DNA from: Flavobacterium algicola
GTDB taxonomy: Bacteria > Bacteroidota > Bacteroidia > Flavobacteriales > Flavobacteriaceae
Length of the DNA stretch: 64,000 nt
Direction of reading: 5' to 3'
Assembly: GCF_022399565.1 (NCBI RefSeq)
Contig: NZ_JAJTUT010000002.1
Coordinates: 310,001 to 374,000 of the forward strand
Shown: one piece after another, positions 36,075-45,602 of the stretch
Position numbering within the stretch: the first letter of the stretch is position 1
Layout of the letters: the number at the start of each line of letters is the position of its first letter
Notes under the pieces: generated by a model
Told to the model about the DNA's origin: nothing
Seen by the model: the letters and a program-made list of their open reading frames with translations, nothing else
The model's database searches: none
Position numbers and translations under genes: made by a program

Positions 36075-39000
36075 TTATTGTTTCTCAATCCACAATCGTG
36101 CATTAACAAACGCTTCATGCCAAGGTGAAACTTCATCATTACGATTCGCTGGGTAATTCGCCCAGTTCCACTGAAAAGTAGAACGCTCAATATGTGGCAT
36201 CATCACCAAGTGACGACCTGTAGTGTCACACATCATGGCTGTATTGTAGTCAGATCCGTTTGGATTGGCTGGGTAACTATCGTAACCGTACGTTCCTACA
36301 ATGTTGTAGTTCTCTTTGGCTTCGGGTAAGTTAAATTTCCCTTCTCCGTGTGATACCCATACACCCAATGTGCTACCAGCAAGGCTAGACAGCATCACCG
36401 ATTTGTTTTCGTTTACGGTAACCGACGTAAAGATGCTTTCGTGTTTATTACTGTCGTTATGCAACATTTTTCCGTGAACCTCATGCTCTGGATTGATTAA
36501 TTCCAATTCCATGAACAATTGACAACCGTTACAAATTCCCACTGATAATGTGTCTTCTCTTTTAAAGAAGTTTTTCAAGGCGACATTTGCTTTCTCGTTG
36601 TACAAAAATGCTCCAGCCCAACCTTTAGCAGATCCCAGTACATCTGAGTTAGAAAAACCTCCAACCGCTCCAATGAATTGAACATCTTCTAAGTTTTCAC
36701 GACCCGAGATCAAGTCGGTCATGTGGATGTCTTTCACGTCAAAACCAGCCAAGTACATTGCATTTGCAAATTCACGCTCAGAATTACTTCCTTTTTCGCG
36801 AATCACAGCTGCGATTGGACGTGGTTTACTAGCATCGATTATAGGTTTTTTTCCAGTAAAGTGAGATGGAAAAGTAAACTGTAAGGCTTGATTTTTATAA
36901 TTATCAAAACGTGCTTGAGCCGTTCCGTTTTTTGATTGTTTTTGATCTAATAGAAAAGAAGTTTTGAACCAGATGTCTCTGTATTTTGCAATATCATGTT
37001 TACAAGGACCAAAGTTTAAAGTTGCCTCGTTGGTAACAGTTCCTAATTTAAAGAACTCTACTCCGTTTTTGTTCAATTGTGCTTCAACCGTTGCATCGTC
37101 TTTCGCTTGAAAAACTACTGCGATATTTTCTGCAAAAAGGTATTTGATAATGTCTTTTTCTGCAAATACAGAGAAGTCAATTTTAGCACCTAAGTTTACA
37201 TCTGCAAAACACATTTCGAGTAAAGTAGTAATCAAACCACCACTTCCTATATCGTGACCTGCTAAGATTTGGTTGTCACCAATTAATTCTTGCAAACTAT
37301 TGAATGCTTTTTTGAAGAAAGCAGCATCTTTTATAGTAGGAACTTCAGTTCCAATTTTGTTCAACGTTTGCGCAAAAGAAGAACCTCCCAATTTGAAGTC
37401 GTCTTGAGATAAATTGATATAATAAATAGAACCACCGTCTTTTCTCAAAACAGGTTCTACTACTTTTTTAATGTCGGTACAGTTTCCAGCAGCCGAAATA
37501 ATTACCGTTCCTGGTGCGATTACTTCATCATTTGGATATTTTTGTTTCATCGATAGTGAATCTTTTCCAGTAGGAATGTTGATTCCTAACTGAATAGCAA
37601 ACTCAGAACATCCTTCAACAGCAGCATACAAACGTGCATCTTCACCTTCGTTTTTACAAGCCCACATCCAGTTAGCAGACAATGACACTCCGTCTAGCCC
37701 ACCTTTAATCGGTGCCCATACCAAGTTAGAAAGTGACTCTGCAATAGCAGTTCTACTTCCCGCAACAGGATCAATCAAAGCAGCGATAGGCGAGTGCCCG
37801 ATAGATGTTGCAATTCCTTCTTTACCTAAATAATCCAGAGCCATAACACCACAATTGTTCAATGGCAATTGCAAAGGACCAGCACATTGTTGTTTGGCCA
37901 CTTTACCAGTAACACAACGGTCTACTTTGTTAGTTAACCAATCTTTACATGCAACGGCTTCCAGTTGCAATACTTGTTCCAGGTAGGTAGAAATGTTTTT
38001 AACGCTATATTCAAGTTCATTATATTTTCTATCTATAGTCTTGTCAGTGATAACCACTTTTGGTGAACTACCAAAGAAATCTTCCAAGGCATAATCCATT
38101 GGTTTTGCACCTGTAGTTTTTGATTCGAATGTAAAACGGTGGTCGCCCGTTACATCACCCACTTCATACATAGGCGAGCGCTCACGGTCTGCAATGCGTT
38201 GCAAAATGTCGATGTCTTTTTTGGCTATAACCAATCCCATTCTTTCTTGCGATTCGTTTCCGATGATTTCCTTAGCCGAAAGGGTAGGGTCACCAACAGG
38301 TAATTTATCCAAATCAATTAGACCTCCTGTATCTTCAACCAACTCAGACAAACAGTTTAAGTGTCCACCTGCACCGTGATCGTGAATGGATACGATGGGA
38401 TTAATGTCGCTTTCTACCATACCACGAATGGCATTGGCAGCACGTTTTTGCATTTCTGGATTCGAACGTTGAATCGCGTTCAACTCGATGCCAGTGCTAA
38501 AAGCACCTGTATCTGCAGAGGATACTGCAGCTCCACCCATTCCGATTCTATAATTTTCTCCACCAAGAATTACGATTTTGTCTCCTTCTTGAGGGGTGTG
38601 TTTTAATGCTTGTTCTAATTTTCCGTACCCAATTCCACCCGCTTGCATGATTACTTTGTCGAAACCTAACTTTCTACTCGCTCCAGTGAGGTTGTCTAAC
38701 TGCTCGTGTTCAAAAGTAAGTACAGATCCAGTAATTAAGGGTTGACCAAATTTATTACCAAAATCAGAAGCTCCATTGGAAGCTTTGATCAAAATATCCA
38801 TTGGTGTCTGATACAGCCACTCTCGTTCGACCATTCCATTTTCCCAAGGTCTATTATCCTGAGCGGAGTCGAAGGACTCTAATCGAGAGTATGATGTCAT
38901 ATATACAGCTGTTCCTGCTAGCGGTAACGAACCTTGACCACCTGCCAAACGGTCACGAATTTCTCCTCCCGCTCCTGTTGCAGCACCATTGAAAGGTTCT

Positions 39001-39779
39001 ACAGTAGTAGGGAAGTTGTGTGTCTCTGCTTTTAATGAGATAACAGAATCAAAATCTTTTACTTGATAGAAATCTGCTTTGTCTGCACTTCTAGGCGCAA
39101 ATTGCTGCACCTTAGGTCCTTTGACAAATGCTACGTTATCTTTATATGCAGATACGATATCACCAGGGAATTCTTGAGATGTCTTCTTGATTAGTTTAAA
39201 AAGAGAAGTGTCTTTTTCTACGCCATCAATTACAAATGTACCGTTGAAAATTTTATGGCGACAGTGCTCTGAATTCGCTTGCGAGAAAGCAAATATTTCA
39301 GAGTCAGTTAATTTGCGATTAATTTTTATCGCTAGATTATTTAAGTATTCTTCTTCTTCAGCGCTCAATGCCAAGCCTTCTTTTTTATTGAATGCTGAAA
39401 TATCATCAATATCTAAAATTGGCTCTGGAGCAATATTAATTGTAAAGATATCTTGATTTAATTCATCATACTTTTGAGAAAGCATCGGATCAAAATCATT
39501 AAAATCGGCAGTTGATGGATGAAATTCCTCAATTCTAATAATTCCTTCGATACCCATATTTTGGGTAATTTCTACCGCATTGGTGCTCCATGGTGTTATC
39601 ATAGTTGCACGGGGTCCAACAAAAAAATCCGTCAATGCGGATTTTTCTATTTTATTTGCGTCGGCAAAAAGCCATTTAAGTTTTGATATGTCTTGAGCTG
39701 ACATCTCGTCTTCGCTCAATGCGTTTTGCGTCTGAACTGCAAAAATGGTTTTGCTTTGGTTTTCAAAGAAATGAATCAT
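36075..39779 (-). CDS. purL: Phosphoribosylformylglycinamidine synthase, single-chain
   Basis: This single polypeptide of about 1234 residues carries out the glutamine- and ATP-dependent fourth step of purine synthesis. Seen are SEHCRHKIFNG, SLKAETHNFPTTVEPFNGAA (ATP/substrate), SIHDHGAGGHLNC, a second AIRS-like half (PTGKDSLSMKQK) and a C-terminal class I glutaminase with GICNGCQLF (nucleophile Cys1083) and late His/Glu in PHIERSTF. The ATG at 39779 is preferred; the upstream ATG at 39818 would fall in the promoter. Residues about 302-308 (FDSAQDN) come from a short dispersed repeat. Confidence 0.95.
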   Translation of the reverse strand: MIHFFENQSKTIFAVQTQNALSEDEMSAQDISKLKWLFADANKIEKSALTDFFVGPRATMITPWSTNAVEITQNMGIEGIIRIEEFHPSTADFNDFDPMLSQKYDELNQDIFTINIAPEPILDIDDISAFNKKEGLALSAEEEEYLNNLAIKINRKLTDSEIFAFSQANSEHCRHKIFNGTFVIDGVEKDTSLFKLIKKTSQEFPGDIVSAYKDNVAFVKGPKVQQFAPRSADKADFYQVKDFDSVISLKAETHNFPTTVEPFNGAATGAGGEIRDRLAGGQGSLPLAGTAVYMTSYSRLESFDSAQDNRPWENGMVEREWLYQTPMDILIKASNGASDFGNKFGQPLITGSVLTFEHEQLDNLTGASRKLGFDKVIMQAGGIGYGKLEQALKHTPQEGDKIVILGGENYRIGMGGAAVSSADTGAFSTGIELNAIQRSNPEMQKRAANAIRGMVESDINPIVSIHDHGAGGHLNCLSELVEDTGGLIDLDKLPVGDPTLSAKEIIGNESQERMGLVIAKKDIDILQRIADRERSPMYEVGDVTGDHRFTFESKTTGAKPMDYALEDFFGSSPKVVITDKTIDRKYNELEYSVKNISTYLEQVLQLEAVACKDWLTNKVDRCVTGKVAKQQCAGPLQLPLNNCGVMALDYLGKEGIATSIGHSPIAALIDPVAGSRTAIAESLSNLVWAPIKGGLDGVSLSANWMWACKNEGEDARLYAAVEGCSEFAIQLGINIPTGKDSLSMKQKYPNDEVIAPGTVIISAAGNCTDIKKVVEPVLRKDGGSIYYINLSQDDFKLGGSSFAQTLNKIGTEVPTIKDAAFFKKAFNSLQELIGDNQILAGHDIGSGGLITTLLEMCFADVNLGAKIDFSVFAEKDIIKYLFAENIAVVFQAKDDATVEAQLNKNGVEFFKLGTVTNEATLNFGPCKHDIAKYRDIWFKTSFLLDQKQSKNGTAQARFDNYKNQALQFTFPSHFTGKKPIIDASKPRPIAAVIREKGSNSEREFANAMYLAGFDVKDIHMTDLISGRENLEDVQFIGAVGGFSNSDVLGSAKGWAGAFLYNEKANVALKNFFKREDTLSVGICNGCQLFMELELINPEHEVHGKMLHNDSNKHESIFTSVTVNENKSVMLSSLAGSTLGVWVSHGEGKFNLPEAKENYNIVGTYGYDSYPANPNGSDYNTAMMCDTTGRHLVMMPHIERSTFQWNWANYPANRNDEVSPWHEAFVNARLWIEKQ
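38856..38876 (-). repeat. Short dispersed repeat unit inside purL, translated in frame
   Basis: The plus strand reads TCCTGAGCGGAGTCGAAGGA, a sequence I know as a very frequent intergenic repeat in Flavobacteriaceae genomes. Here it is in frame and adds SFDSAQDN to a surface-loop region between SRLE and RPWENG of PurL. No second copy was noticed in this window. Confidence 0.6.
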
Positions 39780-40178
39780 CTTGTTTTTTTTGTTGTATTG
39801 CGGTGCAAATTTAGTCAATTTAGATTAAAGATAAAATAAAAATAAGGCTGTTCTGCATCACTTTCAAAAATTGTAGAACAACACTGATTCACTATAAACT
39901 GCAATGAATTATTATACACATTTTTTCAAATTTTTTAGAATACTTCACGTGATACGAAAACTAGACACATTAGAGTAAATCACTAAGTCAGTTAAATAAC
40001 TAAATACTTGTATATCAACTTTTTTGTTGCTAAAAAGTTAATATTTAAATAAATTTATAATTATTTAAATATCTGTATTTCAGTAGTTTATATATTTTTA
40101 TTGTTTTTTTTAACTTTTTATAAAACCATAACTGTTAATTGCCCGTAAATCATATTATAACCATTAAATATTTACATA
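39780..40178. other. Divergent intergenic region purL / DUF4331 operon
   Basis: This AT-rich stretch of 399 bp contains the purL promoter at 39806. Nothing else was recognised, and no purine riboswitch core was identified. Confidence 0.4.
39806..39813 (-). promoter_or_regulatory. -7 box TAAATTTG for purL
   Basis: On the minus strand an exact TAnnTTTG element lies 26 bp before the chosen purL ATG. It lies inside the longer open frame from 39818, which supports the internal start. Confidence 0.5.
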
Positions 40179-40829
40179 ATGAAAAAGTCAAAAATGATTT
40201 TAGGAATGTCGCTAGTAGCGATTACGGGATTAACCTTAGTAGCAGCCGATCACATTGATGCGCCATCTGTAACTGGTAATGCGGCTGATATTACAGATTT
40301 TTATGCTTTTCAAGGGCAAGACACAAACAATATGGTATTTGCTGTAAACACACAAGGATTACTAACTCCCAATTCAACTGCTGCTGCAGCTTTTGATGAG
40401 AATGTTATGATCGAAGTGAATATCGATAATACCGGTGATAATAAAGAAGATTTGGTTATACAAGCGCTACGTAGAGGTAGCAAGATGTATTTCTTTGGAC
40501 CTTATGCTCCATCTGCAACGGGTAAAACTAGCACAATTGATATCACAAAAGCTAGCGGAAGTGTGGATATCTCTAAATACGGAGCGACTGCAGTGACTTC
40601 TACAGAGAACGGAATGAAATTTTTTGCAGGACCAAGAGATGATCCATTTTTCTTTGATTTGGGACAGTACCAAGATGTGATAGCTGCAAAAGCTACAGCA
40701 TTTAAAACCACTGGTTTTGACACATTTGCAGGAACAAATGTTCTTTCTGTTGTAATTGAAGTGCCAAAAGCAAAGTTAGGTACCGCAGCAACTTTAAATA
40801 CTTGGGTAGAATCTAAGAAAAAGCAATAA
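40179..40829 (+). CDS. Exported DUF4331 protein (N-terminal half type)
   Basis: The 216-residue protein has a signal peptide (MSLVAITGLTLVAA). The mature start DHIDAPSVTGNAADITDFYA matches the opening of DUF4331 proteins. FFAGPRDDPFFFDL near residue 150 is also family-typical. The usual C-terminal part of the family is missing here and resembles the next gene product. It is the first gene of a four-gene run ending in a TonB receptor. The function is unknown. Confidence 0.82.
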   Translation: MKKSKMILGMSLVAITGLTLVAADHIDAPSVTGNAADITDFYAFQGQDTNNMVFAVNTQGLLTPNSTAAAAFDENVMIEVNIDNTGDNKEDLVIQALRRGSKMYFFGPYAPSATGKTSTIDITKASGSVDISKYGATAVTSTENGMKFFAGPRDDPFFFDLGQYQDVIAAKATAFKTTGFDTFAGTNVLSVVIEVPKAKLGTAATLNTWVESKKKQ

Positions 40830-40901
40830 AGAAAGATTAAGTCAAAAATATAGATTTCGAATAGTAAAGAAATCATCAAAACAATTCAAAAAGAAGATAT
40901 T

Positions 40902-41459
40902 ATGAGAACAATAAGCAATATAAAGATAATGACAGTTGTGCTAATCAGTGCACTAGGAGCCGTAAGCTGCGATAATAATGATAACGATAATACTACTCCA
41001 GTAGCGTCTCTAGATTTTTCTGGAACGTATGCACAACAAGATCAAATGGGTAGACCCGCTATTAATACTGTATTTGTAGCATCAGGACAGCCAAAAGATG
41101 ATTTTAATGCCACTATACCATCTGAGATGGGGGCCAAATACCAATCGGTTTTTAAAACTAAATTATTGGCGCTGAATAGTGCGTATACGACAAACGCTTT
41201 GACATTAAGCGCAGATGCATTTACAGGTGTGTTGGCAACGGATGTTTTAAACGTTTCTATGACTAAAACTACAACATTTTTTGACGGAACAAATGTTTTA
41301 ACAGGTAGAGCACTAGGTGATGATGTAATTGATACAGAATTACTTTTAATATTTGGTGGTCCAAATGGTACAGCAAATCCAGGCTTGACAAAAGATAATG
41401 TAAATAAAAATGACAAAGAATTTACTGTAGCATTCCCATATTTGGCAACTGCTTGGTAA
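40902..41459 (+). CDS. Lipoprotein resembling the C-terminal half of DUF4331
   Basis: The 185-residue lipoprotein (ALGAVSCDNND, Cys24) contains QMGRPAINTVF, LTGRALGDDVIDTELLLI and KDNVNKNDKEFTVAFPYLA. In full-length DUF4331 proteins similar motifs (GRPLxNEV, DDVxD) lie after the part encoded by the preceding gene. The two may act as partners of one split protein; that is inference. A hairpin at 41472 separates it from the next gene. Confidence 0.68.
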   Translation: MRTISNIKIMTVVLISALGAVSCDNNDNDNTTPVASLDFSGTYAQQDQMGRPAINTVFVASGQPKDDFNATIPSEMGAKYQSVFKTKLLALNSAYTTNALTLSADAFTGVLATDVLNVSMTKTTTFFDGTNVLTGRALGDDVIDTELLLIFGGPNGTANPGLTKDNVNKNDKEFTVAFPYLATAW

Positions 41460-41471
41460 TTTCAAAGAGGT

Positions 41472-41519
41472 TATAAAAACCAGAGTAGTACATATTTATT
41501 TGATACTCTGGTTTTATAA
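41472..41519 (+). terminator. Hairpin between lipoprotein and TPR genes, possible attenuator
   Basis: AAAACCAGAGTA pairs with TACTCTGGTTTT around a 16-base loop, followed only by an AT-rich stretch. It could partly terminate and lower expression of the TPR and receptor genes. Confidence 0.5.
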
Positions 41520-41561
41520 TAAAGAAATAGAACAAACAAATTCATATACATACTAAAAATT

Positions 41562-42857
41562 ATGAAAGCATTTAAACTAATATTTGGATTTACATTGGGA
41601 GTTTTTACACTTATTTCTTGTGAAAACAAACCGAAGCAAATTACAAATCCACAAGACTATAAAGCATATTTAGAAATAAAAGGAAATAAGGAACTGGATC
41701 TAACCTTGGCAGAAATTGAATTTTGGGAAGCTAAATTTCAATCAGACACAATTCAAAAATCTTATTTACCTATTATTGCTTCAAAATATTCTAACTTATT
41801 TCAATACACTGGAGATATTAACGATTTGTATAAAGCATGTGAATTACTATCAAAGGCAAATAAGGCAAATGAGTATAGTAAAGTTGGTACTTTGCGGTCG
41901 CTTGCAAGAAACTACATCGCGCAACACCGTTTTAAAGAAGCGTTATCACTAGCAGAAAAAGCATTTGCAAATGGAGAAGGGAAAAAAGAATCTCAAAAAT
42001 TACTGTTTGATGTGCAAATGGAATTAGGGAATTATGAGGCAGCTCTTGCTAATCTCGAAGCCGTGAAAGATATGAATGATTACGATTATCTTATTCGATT
42101 AGCTAAATGGAATGACCACATTGGAGATTTAGAAACTGCTATTACCTTCATGGAAAGAGCCAGAACTATTGCAGAAAAAAATGATAATAAAATCTTGAAA
42201 ATCTGGTCTTATTCCAATTTGGGTGATTTTTATGGGCATGCTGGTAGAGTACAAGATTCATATAACAGCTATTTGAAAACTTTGGCTATAGACCCCAATT
42301 ACACATATGCTTTAAAAGGAATTGCATGGATCGTTTTTTCATACGAAAGAAATACTGTAGAAGCAAAAAGGATTATTGAAATGATCGAACCGACGCATAA
42401 AACTCCAGATTTCTTACTTTTGAAGTCAGAAATCACAGCCTTTGAAGGAAAAGCAGCAGAAGCAGATGCTTATAAAGAAGCTTATTTTGAAATGTTAGCT
42501 CAAAATAATTATGGTGCTATGTATAACAAATACAATACATTACTGTATGCAGATGACAAATCGATGGCAGCAAAAGCATTAGAAATCGCAAGAGTTGAGG
42601 TGAATCATCGTCCAACTCCAGATTCTTATGATCTATTGGCTTGGTCGTACCTGAATACTGGTGATGCAAAGAAAGCACTAGCTATTGCAAATGAAAAAGT
42701 AGTAGGTAAATCTTTTGAACCACATATTCAGTATCACTTGGCTATGATTTACAAAGCAAATAATCAATTAGACAAAGTTCCTAAGATGAAAAAAGAGCTA
42801 CAAGAAAGTATCTATGAATTAGGTCCTGAATTTGAAGCTAAAATTCAAAAATTATAG
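41562..42857 (+). CDS. TPR-repeat lipoprotein
   Basis: The 431-residue protein has lipobox VFTLISCENKP (Cys21) and at least six tetratricopeptide-like helix pairs (for example FKEALSLAEKAFANGEGKKE, GRVQDSYNSYLKTLAIDPNY, GDAKKALAIANEKV). It is a periplasm-facing scaffold. It lies between the DUF4331 pair and the TonB receptor, with a 4-bp gap to the receptor, so the four probably form one surface system. Confidence 0.8.
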   Translation: MKAFKLIFGFTLGVFTLISCENKPKQITNPQDYKAYLEIKGNKELDLTLAEIEFWEAKFQSDTIQKSYLPIIASKYSNLFQYTGDINDLYKACELLSKANKANEYSKVGTLRSLARNYIAQHRFKEALSLAEKAFANGEGKKESQKLLFDVQMELGNYEAALANLEAVKDMNDYDYLIRLAKWNDHIGDLETAITFMERARTIAEKNDNKILKIWSYSNLGDFYGHAGRVQDSYNSYLKTLAIDPNYTYALKGIAWIVFSYERNTVEAKRIIEMIEPTHKTPDFLLLKSEITAFEGKAAEADAYKEAYFEMLAQNNYGAMYNKYNTLLYADDKSMAAKALEIARVEVNHRPTPDSYDLLAWSYLNTGDAKKALAIANEKVVGKSFEPHIQYHLAMIYKANNQLDKVPKMKKELQESIYELGPEFEAKIQKL

Positions 42858-42861
42858 TAGT

Positions 42862-45075
42862 ATGAAAATTTTTTATGTCCTCGTATTTAGTTTAATAAGC
42901 CTATCGGTGGTTGCCCAAAAAAGTAGAGGTATTGTCGTTGACGAATTGGGAACAGCCGTTGAAAATGCTTATTTAGTCAATGCTGCTTCTAATACACATG
43001 CACATACCAATGAACTTGGAATGTTTACTATAGATAAAACAGACATTGGAAATACGCTTACTATCACAGCTTTTGGATATAAAAAATTAGAATTTATTTT
43101 GCAAAATTCTGAAAGTAAGATTACGCTTGAAGATGCTATTTTTAAATTAAATGAAATCATTATTCAGCCAAAACTATCTGCTTTAAATGTAATTTCGAAG
43201 ATTGATTTGGAAACTGCACCTGTCAATTCTTCCCAAGAAATTCTTCGTAAAGTGCCTGGATTGTTTATTGGTCAACATGCAGGTGGCGGTAAGGCAGAAC
43301 AAATATTTTTAAGAGGTTTTGATATAGATCACGGTACCGATTTGGCGATATCTGTAGATGGAATGCCTGTAAATATGGTTTCTCACGCTCATGGGCAAGG
43401 GTATGCCGATTTGCATTTTGTTATTCCAGAAACTGTCGATAAGATTGATTTTGGAAAAGGGTCCTATTATGCTGATAAAGGAGATTTTGCAACAGCAGGT
43501 TATGTAGCTTTTCAAACCAAAGAAAAATTAGATAAAAGTATGGTGAGTCTAGAGGTAGGTCAATTTAACACCCAACGTTTGGTTGGTATGTTTAATCTTT
43601 TGGGAAATCAAAAAAAGCAATCCGCTTATATAGCTACGGAATACATATTGACAGACGGGCCTTTTGATAGTCCTCAAAATTTTAACCGTGTGAATATCAT
43701 GGGTAAGTACACAACTTTAATTGATGAGAATAGCAAATTTACACTTACTGCCTCTCGTTTTTCTAGCCGTTGGGATGCTTCAGGGCAAATACCACAACGA
43801 CTGGTTGATCAAGGTTTAATTTCTCGATTTGGAGCGGTGGATAATACAGAAGGGGGAACGACCTCACGTACCAATATAAATGCTGCTTTAGTGAAATCCA
43901 TAGATGAAAATACCTTTGTGAAAGCGAATGTCTTTTATTCTAAATATGATTTCGAATTGTTTTCCAATTTTACATTTTTCCTTGACGACCCCATTAATGG
44001 AGATCAGATCAAGCAAAAAGAAAATCGCTCGCTTTACGGTATGAATTCTGAATTGAATAAGAAGATACAATTGAGTGATTGGAATCTTCTCTTGCAAGTT
44101 GGTGCTGGTTTTAGAGCAGATGTAATGACGGATACAGAATTATCACATACAGCTGGAAGAACAACATTGATAAATCCGATTAAGTTAGGTGACATAGAAG
44201 AGTTCAATGGTTTTAATTACTGGAATGCAGAATTTACATATGGTAAATGGATGATTAATCCTGCAGTTCGATTTGACTTTTTCAAATTTAATTACCAAGA
44301 TAAATTGGCAACCACTTATTCAACTCAGTCAGAAACAGAGATCAAGCTATCTCCAAAATTGAATTTCATTTATTCTGAAAATAATAATTTGCAGTTCTTT
44401 TTTAAGACCGGTTTCGGTTTTCATTCGAATGATGCACGAGTAGTGGTTGAAAATAATGGTAAAGAAATTTTACCTAGTTCGCTTGGTTTTGATCTCGGTT
44501 CTATATTTAAAGCCACTCCCAAAGTGTTAGTGAATGCCGCCTTATGGGCATTATATTTAGAACAAGAGTTTGTGTATGTGGGTGATGCAGGTGTAATTGA
44601 GCCTAGTGGGCGTACAAAACGTATGGGAGCAGATTTGGGTATTAGATACCAAATTAGTGACTATTTATTTTTTGATACTGATGTCACGTACACATACGCT
44701 CGAAGTATCGATGAACCATCGGGACAAGATTATATTCCGCTAGCGCCAGATTTTACGGCAACGGGAGGTCTGAGTTTTCAAAAATGGAAAGGTTTCTCAG
44801 GAGGGGTTCATTACAGGCACTTGAAGAGTAGACCTGCAAATGAAGATAATTCGATTGTAGCTCAAGGTTACGGAATAGTTGATTGTAATATCAATTATGC
44901 ATATAAGAAAGTGACTTTCGGACTAGCTATAGAAAACCTGCTAAATACAGAATGGAATGAAACGCAATTTGCAACAGAGACAAGATTGCAAAATGAGCTA
45001 GCTAGTGTAGAAGAGATTCATTTTACGCCAGGTACTCCTTTTTACTTAAAGGGAAAAGTAAGTTACCGATTTTAA
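42862..45075 (+). CDS. TonB-dependent outer-membrane receptor
   Basis: The precursor is about 737 residues from the ATG at 42862; an ATG at 42832 inside the TPR gene would spoil the signal peptide. Order: signal peptide (to AQ near 18), carboxypeptidase-regulatory-like domain (GIVVDELGTAVENAYLVNA), plug (APVNSSQEILRKVPGL, then GFDIDHGTDLAISVDGMPVN and SHAHGQGYADLHFVIPE), and a barrel ending KGKVSYRF. The His/Asp-rich plug loop is striking and could bind metal or a metal complex. The substrate is unknown; the DUF4331 neighbours may bind it. Confidence 0.87.
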   Translation: MKIFYVLVFSLISLSVVAQKSRGIVVDELGTAVENAYLVNAASNTHAHTNELGMFTIDKTDIGNTLTITAFGYKKLEFILQNSESKITLEDAIFKLNEIIIQPKLSALNVISKIDLETAPVNSSQEILRKVPGLFIGQHAGGGKAEQIFLRGFDIDHGTDLAISVDGMPVNMVSHAHGQGYADLHFVIPETVDKIDFGKGSYYADKGDFATAGYVAFQTKEKLDKSMVSLEVGQFNTQRLVGMFNLLGNQKKQSAYIATEYILTDGPFDSPQNFNRVNIMGKYTTLIDENSKFTLTASRFSSRWDASGQIPQRLVDQGLISRFGAVDNTEGGTTSRTNINAALVKSIDENTFVKANVFYSKYDFELFSNFTFFLDDPINGDQIKQKENRSLYGMNSELNKKIQLSDWNLLLQVGAGFRADVMTDTELSHTAGRTTLINPIKLGDIEEFNGFNYWNAEFTYGKWMINPAVRFDFFKFNYQDKLATTYSTQSETEIKLSPKLNFIYSENNNLQFFFKTGFGFHSNDARVVVENNGKEILPSSLGFDLGSIFKATPKVLVNAALWALYLEQEFVYVGDAGVIEPSGRTKRMGADLGIRYQISDYLFFDTDVTYTYARSIDEPSGQDYIPLAPDFTATGGLSFQKWKGFSGGVHYRHLKSRPANEDNSIVAQGYGIVDCNINYAYKKVTFGLAIENLLNTEWNETQFATETRLQNELASVEEIHFTPGTPFYLKGKVSYRF

Positions 45076-45097
45076 GATTGTTTATTTGTTTGTTTTT

Positions 45098-45139
45098 AAG
45101 GTCTAGTGTTTTTAGTATGGCACTAGACCTTTATTTTTT
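45098..45139 (+). terminator. First terminator after TonB receptor
   Basis: AAGGTCTAGTG pairs with CACTAGACCTT and a T-rich tract follows, 22 bp after the receptor stop. Confidence 0.8.
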
Positions 45140-45200
45140 AATAGTATAGAATGATAGTAAACTATTAATTATCAGACTAGGTAATTAAAACTATGTAGAT

Positions 45201-45234
45201 AGACGTTTCTAATTCAATAGAAACGTCTTTTTTT
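45201..45234 (+). terminator. Second terminator
   Basis: AGACGTTTCTA pairs with TAGAAACGTCT around six bases and is followed by T residues. It is in tandem with the terminator 60 bp before it. Confidence 0.85.
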
Positions 45235-45385
45235 GTATAAAATGTTTTGATTTAAATAGGTTGCTACGCTGTGATCACTGACTACATCTTGTCTTAAAAT
45301 ATGATAAATCTCATTATTTGCTTCTGATTTTCAAATTATCTTTGAACCCGATTTGTGTCGAGGTAAAATTTGGGGTGATGTAGTT

Positions 45386-45499
45386 GCGTGAAGGATGGAA
45401 GCGGCATCCTTTTTTGGGGTTTTTTCTGCCCCAAAAAAGATACAGCGTACAGCCTGACCCGCTCCCGAAGCTTCGGGATTTGGCGGGGCACGCCCAAAT
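45386..45499 (+). repeat. Structured dispersed repeat, copy B
   Basis: The copy has the same order of blocks as copy A: GGATGGAAGCGGCATCC, then the hairpin TTTTTTGGGG / CCCCAAAAAA, then GATACAGCGTACAGCCTG. A second, longer hairpin (CCCGAAG / CTTCGGG within an outer CCCG / CGGG) and the tail GCCCAAA close it. It lies 103 bp upstream of corA in sense direction and accounts for most of the otherwise gene-free stretch 45235-45602. Confidence 0.75.
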
Positions 45500-45602
45500 A
45501 TTAAACAATAGATTGTTTATCTGTTATTCTTTATGAAACTGGTCATTTTTGGTGTAGATCTTAATTATCTTTTTTGTAATATTACTGTAAATATATTTTT
45601 TA

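Noticed and set aside
38801..38992. 63-codon frame antisense to purL
   Set aside because: It is created by the repeat (YPERSRR) and the conserved purL sequence on the other strand.
45314..45508. 65-codon frame on the minus strand
   Set aside because: It covers repeat copy B; its residues (such as LYLFWGRKNPKKGCRF) are the usual translation of this repeat family, not a gene.
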